Assembly (NCBI GenBank): GCA_030446485.1
Contig: JAUJNF010000002.1
Span: 62,001-126,000, forward strand
Direction: 5' to 3'
Length of the DNA stretch: 64,000 bases
From: Thermoleophilaceae bacterium
GTDB taxonomy: Bacteria; Actinomycetota; Thermoleophilia; Solirubrobacterales; Thermoleophilaceae
The notes under the pieces: model-generated
Told to the model about the DNA's origin: nothing
Database searches by the model: none
Seen by the model: only the letters and a program-made list of their open reading frames with translations
Program-made: the position numbers and the translations under genes
Shown: positions 32,409 to 42,402 of the stretch, piece by piece
Layout of the letters: each line of letters starts with the position of its first letter
Position numbering within the stretch: the first letter of the stretch is position 1

Positions 32409-33416
32409 ATGGTCAAGACGCCGCTCACGGGCGTGGTGGACAACGTGTACCCGGCGCGCGTGCGCCCCGCCACCCGTCGCGCCGCGGGGCGGGCCACCGG
32501 CGACTACGGCCGTTCCGCGGACCCGAGCTGGCGCACGGTTGACTGGCGCGCGCACCTGCGCCGAACCGACGTCGATGGGCGTGCCGTGCACTTCGTGGAC
32601 ATCGGGACGGGCGACGACCCGCCGGTGGTGTTCGTGCACGGGCTCGGCGGCAACTGGCAGAACTGGCTCGAGAACATCCCGCACACTGCCGAGGGGCGGC
32701 GCGTCGTGGCCATGGACCTTCCGGGCTTCGGGCGCTCGGAGATGCCGCGCGAGGACATCTCCATCTCGGGCTATGCGCGGCTGGTCGACAGCCTGTGCGA
32801 GCAGCTCGGGCTCGGCGCCGTCGCGGTGGTCGGCAACTCCATGGGCGGCTTCATCGGCGCGGAGCTGGCCATCGCCTTCCCGCACCGCGTGGAGCGGCTC
32901 GTGCTGGCCTCGGCGGCCGGGCTCTCGAGCACCAACCTCTACCGGCGCCCCACCATGACCCTGGCCCGCTACACCACGGCGCTCGGCGCGTTCAGCGCCG
33001 CACGAACCAGGATGATCGTGTCGCGGCCGCGGCTGCGGCACTCCGTGCTGTCCCCCGTGGTGCGGCATCCGACACGGCTCGCTCCCGACCTCCTCTGGGA
33101 GATCCTGCAGGGGGTCGGTCGACCGGGATACATCGACGCCCTCGAGGCGCTGATGAGCTACGACTACCGCGACCGCCTGCCCGAGATCGGCTGCCCCACG
33201 CTGGTGGTGTGGGGCGAGGAGGACATGCTCGTGCCGGTGAGGGACGCCGACGAGTACGAGCGCCTCATCCCCGACGCCCGCAAGGTGCTCTTCGACGACA
33301 CGGGCCACGTGGCGATGCTCGAGCGCCCGATCGCCTTCAACCGCTGTCTCGCGTCGTTCCTCGAGGAGATGGGCGAGGCGCGGGACAACCTGGAGCCGGT
33401 CGCCACTAGCTCGTGA
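32409..33416 (+). CDS. Alpha/beta hydrolase
   Basis: 335 aa, ATG start. Alpha/beta-hydrolase landmarks: [13 protein letters not shown] (oxyanion strand), nucleophile elbow GNSMGGF (Ser), [12 protein letters not shown] (Asp), and DTGHVAML (His) near residue 305. An N-terminal about 45-residue extension has no domain. The substrate is unknown; the family covers esterases, lipases and peroxidases. Its 3' end overlaps the 3' end of ilvD by 11 bases (33406-33416). Confidence 0.85.
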   Translation: MVKTPLTGVVDNVYPARVRPATRRAAGRATGDYGRSADPSWRTVDWRAHLRRTDVDGRAVHFVDIGTGDDPPVVFVHGLGGNWQNWLENIPHTAEGRRVVAMDLPGFGRSEMPREDISISGYARLVDSLCEQLGLGAVAVVGNSMGGFIGAELAIAFPHRVERLVLASAAGLSSTNLYRRPTMTLARYTTALGAFSAARTRMIVSRPRLRHSVLSPVVRHPTRLAPDLLWEILQGVGRPGYIDALEALMSYDYRDRLPEIGCPTLVVWGEEDMLVPVRDADEYERLIPDARKVLFDDTGHVAMLERPIAFNRCLASFLEEMGEARDNLEPVATSS

Positions 33417-35079
33417 GGGCCCCCTCGGCCGCGGAGCCGACGTGGCGCGCGTACTTGGCGATCACCCCGCGTCCCAGATCGTTCGGCCGCGGTCCGTAGG
33501 CGTCCACCCGCGCGGAGATCTGAGCGTCGCTCAGCTCGACGTCTAGCCGGCGAGCGGCGATGTCGAAGACCACGGTGTCCCCGTCGCGGATGGCGGCGAT
33601 CGGACCGCCGCGCGGCGCCTCGGGGGCCACATGGCCCGCCATCAGGCCGCGCGTGGCTCCCGAGAAGCGGCCGTCGGTGAGCAGCGCCACAGAGTCGCCG
33701 AGCCCCTCCCCCACGAGCGCCGCCGTCACCCCCAGCATCTCGCGCATCCCGGGGCCGCCGGCCGGCCCCTCGTTGCGGATCACCACCACGTCGCCGGCCA
33801 CGATCTCCTGAGCGGAGACCGCCGCGAACGCCTCCTCCTCCGACTCGAACACCCTCGCCGGTCCACGGTGGTCGCGCCGCGTGTACCCGGAGAGCTTCAC
33901 GACGCAGCCCTCCGGCGCCAGGTTGCCCCGCAGGATCGCGAGCCCGCCCGTCGGGCTGATCGGATCGTCGAGCGGGCGCACGACGTCCTGCCCGGGCGCC
34001 TCCTCGGCCAGCGCCGCCTCCTCTCCCAGCGTCCGTCCGCTCACCGTGCGTGCGCTCGGATCGAGCAGCCCGCCCTCGAGGAGCCGGCGGGCCACGAGGC
34101 GCACACCGCCCGCGCGATACAGGTCGGTGGCCACGTAACGGCCACCCGGCTTGAGGTCGGCGATCAGCGGCGTGCGCGTGCTCACCGTGTCGAAGTCGTC
34201 GATCGCCAGCTCGACGCTCGCCTCGCGCGCGATCGCCAGCAGGTGCAGTACCGCGTTGGTCGACCCGCCGGTGGCGGCCACGCACGCGATCGCGTTCTCG
34301 AGCGCGGGCCGCGTGATGATCGAGCTCGGGCGCACATCGCGCTCGAGCAGCTCCATCACGAGCCGGCCGCAGTCCTCGGCCGCCTGGCCCTTCTTGCCGT
34401 CCTCGGCCGGAACCATGCCGCTGCCCATCGGGGCGATGCCGAGCATCTCGAAGGCGGTGGCCATCGTGTTGGCCGTGAACTGGCCGCCGCAAGCGCCGGC
34501 GCCGGGCGAGGCCACGCGCTCGAGCTCGTCGAGGTCGGCGTCGCTCATGTCCCCGGCCGCGTGGGCGCCGACCGCCTCGAACACGTCCTGGATGGTCACG
34601 TCGTGGTCACGGAAGCGCCCCGGCGCGATGGAGCCGCCGTAGAGCAGCAGGCTGGGTACGTCGAGGCGCGCGAGGCCCATCACGCAGCCGGGGATCGTCT
34701 TGTCGCACCCGGACAGGGCGACCACCGCGTCGAACATGTGCCCCCGGGCCACGAGCTCAACCGAGTCCGCGATCACCTCCCGGCTGATGAGGGAGGCCTT
34801 CATGCCCTGGCTCCCCATCGTGATGCCGTCGGAGATGGCCACCGTGTTGTACTCCATGGGCGTCCCACCGGCCGCCCTGACCCCGTCCTTGACCCGCTCG
34901 GCGAGGCGCCGCAGGTGGAAGTTGCACGGCATCGTCTCGGTCCACGTGTTGGCGATGCCCACGATCGGTCGCTGGAGCGCCTCCGCGTCGAACCCGATGC
35001 CCTTCAGATAGGCCCGCGCGGGGGCGCGGTCGGGTCCGTCGAGGATCTGCCGGCTGCGGCCGCGGGGGTCGCCGCTCAC
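33406..35079 (-). CDS. ilvD: Dihydroxy-acid dehydratase
   Basis: 557 aa from GTG 35079, which overlaps the upstream gene's stop as GTGA. IlvD/Edd family: FeS-binding and substrate motifs [43 protein letters not shown], and the C-terminal [21 protein letters not shown], together with [14 protein letters not shown] Cys ligand positions. It converts 2,3-dihydroxy-isovalerate or -methylvalerate to the 2-oxo acids of valine and isoleucine synthesis. It is not beside other ilv genes in this window. Confidence 0.95.
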   Translation of the reverse strand: MSGDPRGRSRQILDGPDRAPARAYLKGIGFDAEALQRPIVGIANTWTETMPCNFHLRRLAERVKDGVRAAGGTPMEYNTVAISDGITMGSQGMKASLISREVIADSVELVARGHMFDAVVALSGCDKTIPGCVMGLARLDVPSLLLYGGSIAPGRFRDHDVTIQDVFEAVGAHAAGDMSDADLDELERVASPGAGACGGQFTANTMATAFEMLGIAPMGSGMVPAEDGKKGQAAEDCGRLVMELLERDVRPSSIITRPALENAIACVAATGGSTNAVLHLLAIAREASVELAIDDFDTVSTRTPLIADLKPGGRYVATDLYRAGGVRLVARRLLEGGLLDPSARTVSGRTLGEEAALAEEAPGQDVVRPLDDPISPTGGLAILRGNLAPEGCVVKLSGYTRRDHRGPARVFESEEEAFAAVSAQEIVAGDVVVIRNEGPAGGPGMREMLGVTAALVGEGLGDSVALLTDGRFSGATRGLMAGHVAPEAPRGGPIAAIRDGDTVVFDIAARRLDVELSDAQISARVDAYGPRPNDLGRGVIAKYARHVGSAAEGALTS

Positions 35080-35798
35080 GCGAAGCGCGGTGGCGCCGAG
35101 GTGGGGCGCCGGCGCTGGCGCTCCCACTCGGACAGACGCCACAGATCGCGCCGCACCCTGGCGGGATCGAGCTGGCGCCCGGGGAGATGCATGTTCGCGT
35201 TGCGGATCAGCCGCTGCTCGTCACCCGTCAGCGCCATCCACTTGGCGAGGACGTCGTCGGAGTCCGGCAGGCGCGAGCCGGAGATGGCGCCGCTCATGTC
35301 GGGGAACTCGACGCAGTACTCGCTCAGGAGGCGCCTGGTGCCGGTCACGTAGGCGACGATCGGCTTGTGCGGGTAGATCAGGTACGCGTAGGAGGCTGCC
35401 CGCGGCGAGGCCCCGGCGAGGCGGCTTGGGTTCTTCGGCCCGCCAGTTACGGGCGACGCGAACCGCCCGGTCACAGGCCGGTCGGACGAGGTCCGCTCGA
35501 GAGGGTCGGCTGACGGCTCGTCGTCCGGGCCGAAGTCACGCCGTCCCCGTCCGTTCACGCGAATGAAGCCGAGGTCGCGGTACATGTCCCACTCCTCCTC
35601 GTTCACGCACGAGCGCAGCAACTCGCGGGCCCGTTGCTCGGCACGTCGCTCGCGGCCGGGATCGCGAACCTCAAGCTGCCCGGCGCGGCGGGTGGTGCGC
35701 ACCCGCTCGGCCTGTCGCCGCGGACCGCCCACCCGGACCAGCATGGACACGAGCAGGACGGCGGCGATCAGGGCGAGGGCGAGCAGTACCAGCAGCAT
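35076..35798 (-). CDS. Membrane-anchored conserved hypothetical protein, 240 aa
   Basis: One N-terminal transmembrane helix (residues 2-20), then a basic stretch, an acidic/Ser linker and a folded region (about 130-225) with [28 protein letters not shown]. The C-terminus is basic. GTGA overlap with ilvD indicates co-transcription. I do not recognise a family with known function; the C-terminal part resembles a conserved actinobacterial domain of unknown role. Confidence 0.6.
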   Translation of the reverse strand: MLLVLLALALIAAVLLVSMLVRVGGPRRQAERVRTTRRAGQLEVRDPGRERRAEQRARELLRSCVNEEEWDMYRDLGFIRVNGRGRRDFGPDDEPSADPLERTSSDRPVTGRFASPVTGGPKNPSRLAGASPRAASYAYLIYPHKPIVAYVTGTRRLLSEYCVEFPDMSGAISGSRLPDSDDVLAKWMALTGDEQRLIRNANMHLPGRQLDPARVRRDLWRLSEWERQRRRPTSAPPRFA

Positions 35799-35813
35799 GC
35801 CCGGCGCCGGTGA

Positions 35814-36062
35814 CTAGCCGCCGGCGGCGCGCGGGAAGAAGATCACGCGCTCCGCGTCCTGCGGGATCTGCCGGTAGTCCTGGACCATCTCGGCCTGCCG
35901 GCGCCCGGTGAGACCATCGCGCGATGGAACCGCCGCCCACATCCCCTCGTCGAGCTGACGGCGAAACTCCTCCACCAGCCGCTCCTCGTCCTGCTGCAGC
36001 TGCGGATCGCCCTCCGTGAGAAGAATTTCTCCGTGCCCCGGCTTCATGCGTAGAAACTTGAT
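35814..36062 (-). CDS. Conserved hypothetical protein, 82 aa, probable ATC start
   Basis: The frame IKFLRMKPGHGEILLTEGD...RVIFFPRAAGG is coding-like and closes 15 nt before the next gene. The best ribosome-binding site, AAGGAG at 36070-36075, is 7 nt from an ATC at 36062, the first codon of IKFLR. The nearest ATG inside (36047) lies 22 nt from that site. An ATG 57 nt upstream would add about 19 residues. Regulatory small protein or unknown; function not known. Confidence 0.5.
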   Translation of the reverse strand: MKFLRMKPGHGEILLTEGDPQLQQDEERLVEEFRRQLDEGMWAAVPSRDGLTGRRQAEMVQDYRQIPQDAERVIFFPRAAGG

Positions 36063-36069
36063 GACGACA

Positions 36070-36075
36070 CTCCTT
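36070..36075 (-). promoter_or_regulatory. Ribosome-binding site that places a non-ATG start
   Basis: AAGGAG on the minus strand, followed 7 nt later by ATC. Spacing is optimal for ATC but not for the nearest ATG. Confidence 0.5.
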
Positions 36076-36202
36076 GGCGGCTGATTGCCCGCTCGGAGCG
36101 AGCACCCGACTCGGCTCATCGGACGGGGTCCGACATTATGCCAGAGCGAGTCGTGGTACCTCGCCGGTGCCTCAGGGACCGGTTCTCGGCCGTGCCGCGC
36201 CA

Positions 36203-37000
36203 TCAGCTCAGGCCGAGGACGTTCACCGGACCCACCCCTGCGCCGATCCCGCGTAGCCCGTCGCGCACGGCCGCGGAAGCCGCCTCCTTCGCATGCCGAG
36301 CCGCCTCGAGCGGGCTGTCGCCGAGCGCGAGGCGCGCCGCGAGCGTGGAGGAGTGCGTGTCACCCGACCCGTGCGCCGCGCCGTCGGGATGGCGCTCGCC
36401 CGGGATCTCGACGACACGGTGGCCGTCGAAGTAGATGTCGACGGCCTGGGACCGGTGGCCGCCGGTGACGACCACGACTGCCGCGCCGAGGGCATGGACG
36501 GCCCGGGCCAGCTCGTCGGGCGGGGCCTCTGCGTCCGCGGGCAGGCCGGCGAGCGAGCGCGCCTCGGGCACGTTGGGGGTGATCACGTCGGCCCGGGGGA
36601 GCAGGCGCTCGCGCAGCGTCGCCCGCGCGTCGTCCTCGAGGAGGGCCGCACCGCTCTCGGCCACCATCACCGGGTCGAGGACCACCGGCGCTTCGCCGGT
36701 GAGCTCCAGCGCCTCCTCGACCGCCGTGATCGTTGTGACGTTCCCGAGCATCCCGATCTTCACGGCGTCCACGCCAATGTCCTCCACCACGGCGGCCACC
36801 TGCTCCACGATGGCCTGTGGAGGAAGCGGATAGACGCCTCGCACCCCGACCGTGTTCTGGGCGGTGATCGCGGTGATCGCCGTCATGCCGTGGACGCCGG
36901 CGCGGGCGAACGCCTTTAGGTCGGCCTGGATCCCGGCGCCGCCTCCGGAGTCCGAGCCCGCGATGGTGAGGACGCAGGGCGGGCGAGGGCGGCAGCTCAT
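36203..37000 (-). CDS. thiD: Hydroxymethylpyrimidine/phosphomethylpyrimidine kinase
   Basis: 265 aa, ATG start (start not supported by a clear ribosome-binding site). ThiD/PfkB-like ribokinase fold: [22 protein letters not shown] at the N-terminus, [22 protein letters not shown], and the anion-hole/catalytic [19 protein letters not shown] with Asp. It phosphorylates HMP and HMP-P in thiamine pyrophosphate synthesis. The flanking genes are not thiamine genes. The gap to the hypothetical upstream contains a CATAAT -10-like box (36135-36140). Confidence 0.9.
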   Translation of the reverse strand: MSCRPRPPCVLTIAGSDSGGGAGIQADLKAFARAGVHGMTAITAITAQNTVGVRGVYPLPPQAIVEQVAAVVEDIGVDAVKIGMLGNVTTITAVEEALELTGEAPVVLDPVMVAESGAALLEDDARATLRERLLPRADVITPNVPEARSLAGLPADAEAPPDELARAVHALGAAVVVVTGGHRSQAVDIYFDGHRVVEIPGERHPDGAAHGSGDTHSSTLAARLALGDSPLEAARHAKEAASAAVRDGLRGIGAGVGPVNVLGLS

Positions 37001-37088
37001 GGTGGAGTTGGAGGAGCGATGCGGCACGTGGCCGAGCGGGAACGCGCGGCGGCGATCGAGAAGCGTAGGGCTTGACGGGCTCGCCCAG

Positions 37089-38219
37089 TCAGGCCAGCGC
37101 CGTACGTTCGTAGCTGCCAAACCCATCGCGCACTACCAGCCCGAGGGCCTCGAGGCGCCCCAGGGCGATGCGCACCTCGCGGGCCGAGGCGAGGGCGCCC
37201 TCCACGAGGATCTCGACGCCGTGGCCGGCCTCCACGGCGTCCAGCACCTGGCGCAGGCCGGGCTCGAGCCCCTGGGACCTGTGCCGGGCTTCCTCCTCGG
37301 CCGCGGCTGCCGTGGGCTCGGTGGACGGCCGCACGTCGACCCCGTAGAGGAGGTCGAGCACGTCCTCGACGCCCCGGATCACGTGTGCTCCGTCGCGCAG
37401 CAGGCGGTTGGAGCCCGCGGCCATGCGCGCAGTGACCCGGCCGGGGACGGCGCCTACATCCCGGTTCAGGTTCGTGGCGAAGGCGGCGGTGATCAGCGTT
37501 CCCGAGCGCTCGGCGGCCTCCACGACGATCGTGGCCGCAGCCAGCGCCGCCATGATGCGGTTTCGCGCCGGGAAGCTCCACTTCAGCGCGGGCTGCCCGG
37601 GCGGCAGCTCCGACACCACCGCCCCACGGTCGAGCAGCCGCTCGTACAGCGCGCGATGGGTGCGCGGGTAGACCACGTCCGGCCCGCAGGCGAGCACCGC
37701 CAGGCCGGCTCCGTCGGCGTCCAGCACCCCACGGTGGGCGGCGCCGTCGATCCCGAGGGCGAGGCCGCTGATGACGGGCACGCCGGCCACGGCGAGGCTC
37801 CGCCCGAGCTCCCTGGCCACCTCCAGCCCGTAGGGCGAGGCCCTGCGGGCGCCGACGATGGTGACCATCGGCTGCTGTGCCAACTCCGCAATGCGCGGGG
37901 CCCCGCCGCGGACGAAGAGGACGGCCGGCGGGTCCGTCAATTCCCGCAGGCCGCCCGGATACCCGTCGCGGTGCCGGCACACCGCGTCCACGTCGGTCTC
38001 CGACAGCCGCTCGCGGGCGCCCGCGGGGTCGAACCCGTCGAGAAAGGCCCGTAGCGAGTCGGCGCGATCGGCGGCAACCGCGGCGATCAGATCCTCGTCG
38101 GAAAGGGCGAGCAGCCCCGCGGTGCGCCGGCGGGGATGGTCGAGGAGCCCGGCGATTCGCTCCGAGAGGCGACCGAGGAGATGGGCCCGGCACAGGCAGG
38201 CGTCGCAGCACGCGGTCAC
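37089..38219 (-). CDS. dprA: DNA processing protein DprA
   Basis: 376 aa, GTG start overlapping the stop of comM (GTGA). N-terminal helical region about 1-105, then the Rossmann-like DprA core with [48 protein letters not shown], and PGR. The C-terminal about 90 residues look like a winged-helix DML1-type domain. It binds single-stranded DNA and loads RecA during transformation. Being in one operon with comM suggests a competence module. Confidence 0.9.
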   Translation of the reverse strand: MTACCDACLCRAHLLGRLSERIAGLLDHPRRRTAGLLALSDEDLIAAVAADRADSLRAFLDGFDPAGARERLSETDVDAVCRHRDGYPGGLRELTDPPAVLFVRGGAPRIAELAQQPMVTIVGARRASPYGLEVARELGRSLAVAGVPVISGLALGIDGAAHRGVLDADGAGLAVLACGPDVVYPRTHRALYERLLDRGAVVSELPPGQPALKWSFPARNRIMAALAAATIVVEAAERSGTLITAAFATNLNRDVGAVPGRVTARMAAGSNRLLRDGAHVIRGVEDVLDLLYGVDVRPSTEPTAAAAEEEARHRSQGLEPGLRQVLDAVEAGHGVEILVEGALASAREVRIALGRLEALGLVVRDGFGSYERTALA

Positions 38220-39736
38220 GCCGCCACTCGCTCCGAAGCGCCCAGCCGGAAGCTCAAGGCCTCGTCGATGTCCTCGGCCGAGACCCGCTCGCGTCCGCCG
38301 AGGTCGGCGATCGTGCGTGCGAGACGCAGCACCCGGTCCCGACCGCGGCCGCTCAGCGGGACGCGTCCGTGTCCCTCCAGCAGCCGTGACCGCGCGGCCG
38401 CGCCGAGGCCGACGTGCCGCCGGGTGGCGGCCCCGTCCATGGTGGCGTTGGACACCGCGGCGCAGCCGTTGAGGCGCTCGTCCTGGCGCTCACGCGCCGC
38501 CGACACGCGGGCGCGCACAGTGGCCGACGTCTCGCTGGAGGCTCCGGGTCCGGCGGCGAGCTCGAGCGGCGGGGTGGTGCTCAACGGACAGACGAGATCC
38601 ATGCGGTCCATCAGCGGTCCGCTCAGCCGCCTCGAGTACCGCGCGCGGTCGGCTTCGGTGCAGAGGCACTCATGCCGGGGACGGGCGCACGGGCAGCTGT
38701 TGCACGCGGCGATGAGCATGGCCTCGGCCGGGAAGCTCACTGTGCGCTGGCCGCGGGTGATCTCGATGCACCCGTCCTCGAGCGGCTGCCGAAGGCCCTC
38801 GAGCGCAGCCCGCGAGAACTCCGCCAGCTCGTCCATGAAGAGCACGCCGCGGTGCGCGAGTGTGATCTCCCCCGGACGAGGGCTCGCGCCTCCGCCGATC
38901 AGCCCGGCCGGCGAGATCGTGTGGTGCGGCGCTCGAAACGGGCGCCGCGACGCGAGACAGCCGTCGCTCAGCCCCGCCACCCCGTGGATGTGCGTGATCT
39001 CGAGCGCTTCGTCGAAGGTCGGGGGCGGAAGGATCGAGGTGATCCGGCGGGCGAGCATCGTCTTCCCAACGCCGGGAGGGCCGACCATGAGCAGGCTGTG
39101 CCCGCCTCCCGCCGCGATCTCGAGGGCCCGCTTGGCATCGGCCTGGCCACGGACGTCGGCCAGATCGAGCTCGTCGTCGGAGTCGCGGGCGGCGGGCGCT
39201 CGCGGGCGGGCGGGCGCCGGTTGCCAGCGCCCGCGCAGGAGGTCGGCGATCCGGTCGAGGCTCGGGACGCCGAGTACCTCGACCCCCTCGACGAGTGCCG
39301 CCTCACCGGCGTTCTCCTCCGGCACGAGCAGCTTCGTGTAGCCCGCTCGCCTGGCTCCGAACGCCACCGCGAGGGCTCCGTGCACCGGCCGCAGCGCGCC
39401 GCTCAGGGAGAGCTCGCCGCACACCGCGTAGTTCGTCAGCGCCTCGCGCGGGACCTGGCCGCTTCCGCCGAGCACCGCCACGGCCAGCGCCAGGTCGAAG
39501 CTCGGCCCGGCCTTGCGCAGGCTCGCGGGCGCGAGGTTGGCGGTCAGCCGCTGGAGGGGGAACTCGAGCCCCGAGTTCAGCAGGGCGGCGCGCACGCGCT
39601 CGCGCGCCTCTCTGACCCCTGCGTCCGGCAGGCCGACGACGGTGAAGACGGGCAGGCCACGGCGCATGTCGATCTCGACCGCGACCTCGAGGCTCTCGAT
39701 GCCCTCGATGGCGAAGGTGGCGACGCTGGCGAGCAC
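38216..39736 (-). CDS. comM: YifB/ComM-family Mg-chelatase-like AAA ATPase
   Basis: 506 aa, GTG start. N-terminal about 1-170 is the S5/Lon-protease-like domain (LPVFTVVGLPDAGVREARERV). The AAA core carries Walker A VGPPGVGKTMLA, FRAPHHTISPAGLIGG, GVLFMDELAEF, followed by a Mg-chelatase-like C-terminus. ComM is a branch-migration helicase used in natural transformation; orthologues are widespread. The message may be leaderless (TACGGT seven bases before the GTG). Followed directly by dprA. Confidence 0.9.
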   Translation of the reverse strand: MLASVATFAIEGIESLEVAVEIDMRRGLPVFTVVGLPDAGVREARERVRAALLNSGLEFPLQRLTANLAPASLRKAGPSFDLALAVAVLGGSGQVPREALTNYAVCGELSLSGALRPVHGALAVAFGARRAGYTKLLVPEENAGEAALVEGVEVLGVPSLDRIADLLRGRWQPAPARPRAPAARDSDDELDLADVRGQADAKRALEIAAGGGHSLLMVGPPGVGKTMLARRITSILPPPTFDEALEITHIHGVAGLSDGCLASRRPFRAPHHTISPAGLIGGGASPRPGEITLAHRGVLFMDELAEFSRAALEGLRQPLEDGCIEITRGQRTVSFPAEAMLIAACNSCPCARPRHECLCTEADRARYSRRLSGPLMDRMDLVCPLSTTPPLELAAGPGASSETSATVRARVSAARERQDERLNGCAAVSNATMDGAATRRHVGLGAAARSRLLEGHGRVPLSGRGRDRVLRLARTIADLGGRERVSAEDIDEALSFRLGASERVAA

Positions 39737-39743
39737 GAAGGCG

Positions 39744-39776
39744 ACCGTAGGACGGAGCGCGTGACCACGGGGTCAC
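39744..39776 (-). promoter_or_regulatory. comM promoter with operator-like inverted repeat
   Basis: TACGGT (-10-like) at 39744-39749 on the minus strand, with the inverted repeat GTGACC-ACGG-GGTCAC at 39761-39776 in the -35 area. This could be a repressor or activator site for the comM-dprA operon. No known box was matched. Confidence 0.4.
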
Positions 39777-39911
39777 GAGCGTTACGACTCCGCTCGCGGG
39801 GGCGCACGGTTCCGTGCCTTCCCAGCGCCATGCGGCGTCGTAACCGAACCGGCGCGCCATCGTCACGCTGCGGAGCTGACCCGTAACGCAGCCCTGCCTA
39901 GGGTGGCCGTG

Positions 39912-40301
39912 ATGTCAGCCGACCGACGACGCACCCTGGGTGAGATGGGCGAGCGCCTGGCCGAGGGCCACCTCGTGCAGCGCGGCTACGACATCGTCAC
40001 GCGCAACGCGCGCACCCGCTTCGGTGAGCTCGACCTCATCGCCGCCGACCACCGCTGTCTCGTGTTCTGCGAGGTCAAGACACGCGTGGCGGGAGGGCGC
40101 TCGGGCCCTGCGACCGCTCTCGAGGCGATCGGTCCGCAGAAGCAGCGCCGCCTGAAGCGCCTCGCTCGCGACTGGCTGGGCGAGCACCGCGCCGGTCCGG
40201 ATCGGCCCGGCCGGGACGAGCTGCGCTTCGACGCGATCGGGGTGACGGTCGACGCCAGCGGGGAGCTGGTCGCCCTGGAGCACCTGGAGGGGGCGTTCTG
40301 A
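39912..40301 (+). CDS. yraN: YraN-family (UPF0102) endonuclease-like protein
   Basis: 129 aa from ATG 39912, with AGGGTGG 5 nt upstream; GTG 39903 would be 3 codons longer. UPF0102 pattern: GEMGERLAEGHLVQRGYDIVTRNARTRFGELDLIA with catalytic-type Glu and Asp, then VFCEVKTR. The fold is restriction-endonuclease-like. The cellular role is not established in the family. Divergent from comM; convergent with rnhB. Confidence 0.8.
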   Translation: MSADRRRTLGEMGERLAEGHLVQRGYDIVTRNARTRFGELDLIAADHRCLVFCEVKTRVAGGRSGPATALEAIGPQKQRRLKRLARDWLGEHRAGPDRPGRDELRFDAIGVTVDASGELVALEHLEGAF

Positions 40302-40326
40302 GTGCCGGCCTCGTCCGGCGCCCCGA

Positions 40327-40950
40327 TCACCCGCCGAGCGCGAGCTGCTGGTAAGCGATGGACGCGAACGAGAGGCGGTGCAGCGGCGAGATGCCCTTGG
40401 CGGCGATGGCCGCACGGTGCTCGGGGGTCGAGTAGCCGACGTTGGTGTCGAAGTCCCAGCCGGTGTGGCGCTCGGCCGCGCGGCGCATGTAGCGGTCGCG
40501 CGTGACCTTGGCGAGCACCGACGCTGCGGCTATGGCCGCGCTCGTGGCGTCGCCGCCCACAACGCGCCGCTGCTCGAAGCCGAAGTCGGGGAGCCGGAAA
40601 CCGTCGACGAGGCACAACGTCTCCGGCTCGGCGACCCGCATGAGAGCGCACCGGAGCGCGGCGATGTTCGTCACGTGGAGGCCGCGCGAGTCGATGCCGC
40701 GCACGCAACGCGACACGACTACCGCGCGGGCCGCGGCGCGAATCACCAGCGGGTACAGCTCCTCGCGGCCCTCCTCGGAATGCTGCTTGGAGTCGTTCAG
40801 CCGGGAGAGCGCGCGACGATCGGCAAGCGACAGGCGCTCGAGGTCGAAGAGCACGGCCGCGGCCACGAGCGGCCCGGCCAGCGAACCGCGGCCTGCCTCG
40901 TCGGCGCCGGCCACGAGCCGCCGCCCCAGGCTGCGGTCGAAGGCGAACAG
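40327..40950 (-). CDS. rnhB: Ribonuclease HII
   Basis: 207 aa if the CTG at 40950 is the start. The conserved core VAGADEAGRGSLAGPLVAAAVL (first acid pair Asp-Glu) and VDGFRLPDF, SIIAKVTRDR-like SVLAKVTRDRYM and the final SPLHRLSF region are all present. No ATG, GTG or TTG lies between the lepB stop (40973-40975) and the Val of VAGADE (GTG 40914). GTG 40914 would drop about a dozen residues normally present before the core (LFAFDRSLGRRL). It cleaves RNA at RNA-DNA junctions. Confidence 0.85.
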   Translation of the reverse strand: MFAFDRSLGRRLVAGADEAGRGSLAGPLVAAAVLFDLERLSLADRRALSRLNDSKQHSEEGREELYPLVIRAAARAVVVSRCVRGIDSRGLHVTNIAALRCALMRVAEPETLCLVDGFRLPDFGFEQRRVVGGDATSAAIAAASVLAKVTRDRYMRRAAERHTGWDFDTNVGYSTPEHRAAIAAKGISPLHRLSFASIAYQQLALGG

Positions 40951-40972
40951 CCGCCGGCCGCTCGTACTCGTC

Positions 40973-41590
40973 CTAGAGCTTGCCGATGCGCTTCGGCGGC
41001 CAGTACGTGGCGAAGGCGCCGCCGATGATCCAGTCCTCCGGGACGGGCCCCCAGGCACGGCTATCGGCGCTCTCCCCACGGTTGTCGCCCATCATAAAAA
41101 AGTGCCCCGGCGGAACGGTTATCTCCTTGGGCAGCGAGCAGATGGGGCAGTCCGCGCTGGGCCGTGCATACGGCTCCTGCTGCCGTCCCCCGTTGATGAA
41201 GACCTGTCCGCGGATCACCTTCAGGCGGTCTCCCGGCTCGCCGACGATCCGCTTGATGAAGTTGGTGTCCGATCGCTCCTCGGTGGGCCTTGCGCAGGCC
41301 TGCCCCGGCGGCGGCTCGACACCGCAGACGTTCACGTCGGCGCCCGCCGGCGGCTTGAAGACGACCACGTCACCGCGCTTCGGGTCCGACAGCCGGTAGC
41401 TCACCCGGTCGACGAGCACGCGCTGGCCGACCTCCAGGGTCGGGACCATCGACTCGCTCGGGATCTTGAACGGCTTGACGATGAACGCCTGGATCCCGAG
41501 GGCGAGGCCGAGCGCGACGACGACGATCAGGACCAGCTCGCCCAGCGAGCCGCCCGGCCGGGTGCCCTTCTGGCGAGCCGCGGTTGCTAT
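40973..41590 (-). CDS. lepB: Signal peptidase I
   Basis: About 205 aa. The start is unresolved: no ATG, GTG or TTG falls in frame between the rplS stop and the membrane helix. ATA at 41590 (overlapping a short six-codon frame that follows the rplS stop) and CTG at 41545 are the candidates. The single hydrophobic helix (LIVVVALGLALGIQAFIV) precedes IPSESMVPTL (catalytic Ser), GDVVVFKPP, NFIKRIVGEPGD (Lys) and GDNRGESADSRAWG. It removes signal peptides on the outer face of the membrane. Confidence 0.85.
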   Translation of the reverse strand: MATAARQKGTRPGGSLGELVLIVVVALGLALGIQAFIVKPFKIPSESMVPTLEVGQRVLVDRVSYRLSDPKRGDVVVFKPPAGADVNVCGVEPPPGQACARPTEERSDTNFIKRIVGEPGDRLKVIRGQVFINGGRQQEPYARPSADCPICSLPKEITVPPGHFFMMGDNRGESADSRAWGPVPEDWIIGGAFATYWPPKRIGKL

Positions 41591-41606
41591 CGGACGGGGC
41601 GCAGCA

Positions 41607-42251
41607 TCAGGAGCCGCCGGAGGTCCCGCTCGGCGGGCCCTCGTCGTCGCTCGGCTCCCCGCCGGCCTCGGCGGTCGGCGGCTCGGGGTCCGGCGCGGCC
41701 CCCTCATCCTCGTCTGCCGCGAGGACGTCGGGCGTGGACTCGCCGGCGTCGGACTCGACCGCATCGCTATCGGGTGGCGTGTCCGCCCCGGCGGCAGCGT
41801 CCAGCCCGTCCGTGCCCTGCAGCTCGAGCTCCGCGTCCAGCTCGGCGGGGTCCACCGCGTCGGGCGGGCCGTTCGTCCCGATCGCCGCGCGCGCCGCACG
41901 GCCACGGACGTCCTGGCGCTCCTTCACCCGCGCGCGACGGCCCACCCGGCCGCGCAGGTAGTAGAGCTTCGCCCGGCGCACGTCGCCGCGGCTCGCCACC
42001 TCGAGCTCCTCGATCTTGGGGGAATGCACCGGGAAGGTGCGCTCGACACCCACCCCGAAGGACTGCTTTCGAACGGTGAACGTCTCGCGTGCGCCCTGGC
42101 CCTGGCGCTTGATCACCGTGCCCTCGAAGAGCTGCGTGCGACGCCTGGTGCCCTCGATGACCTGGAAGTGGACGCGCACACGGTCACCGGGGTCGAAGTC
42201 CGGCACTTGGCGCAGCTGGGCCCGCTCGAGGCTGTCGATGACTTGACTCAT
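41607..42251 (-). CDS. rplS: Ribosomal protein L19 with acidic C-terminal tail
   Basis: 214 aa, ATG start. The core (about residues 1-120) is normal bL19: [42 protein letters not shown] [12 protein letters not shown], and [19 protein letters not shown] tail of about 95 residues follows, dominated by Asp, Glu, Ala, Pro, Gly and Ser. L19 sits at the intersubunit face, so the tail should be exposed. The tail and the end of the gene are in the correct frame with typical base use. It follows trmD by 151 nt in a typical ribosomal operon order. Confidence 0.9.
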   Translation of the reverse strand: MSQVIDSLERAQLRQVPDFDPGDRVRVHFQVIEGTRRRTQLFEGTVIKRQGQGARETFTVRKQSFGVGVERTFPVHSPKIEELEVASRGDVRRAKLYYLRGRVGRRARVKERQDVRGRAARAAIGTNGPPDAVDPAELDAELELQGTDGLDAAAGADTPPDSDAVESDAGESTPDVLAADEDEGAAPDPEPPTAEAGGEPSDDEGPPSGTSGGS

Positions 42252-42402
42252 ACGAAGGAGCGCACGTACGTGCGCGGCCCGTCCGGGGCTCGGCGGGGAA
42301 TGGCCATGGTAGCGGAGGTGAAACGCCGTTCGGAGGCCGATGGTCCGACCCCTCCCGCTGCGCCGGCCCCGCCGCCACCACGGCCGCGTGGGACGGCCCC
42401 GC

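Noticed and set aside
41605..41905. GTG start for lepB at 41905 inside rplS
   Set aside because: It would give an about 105-residue Arg/Pro-rich extension antithetic to signal peptidase structure and overlap rplS in another frame.
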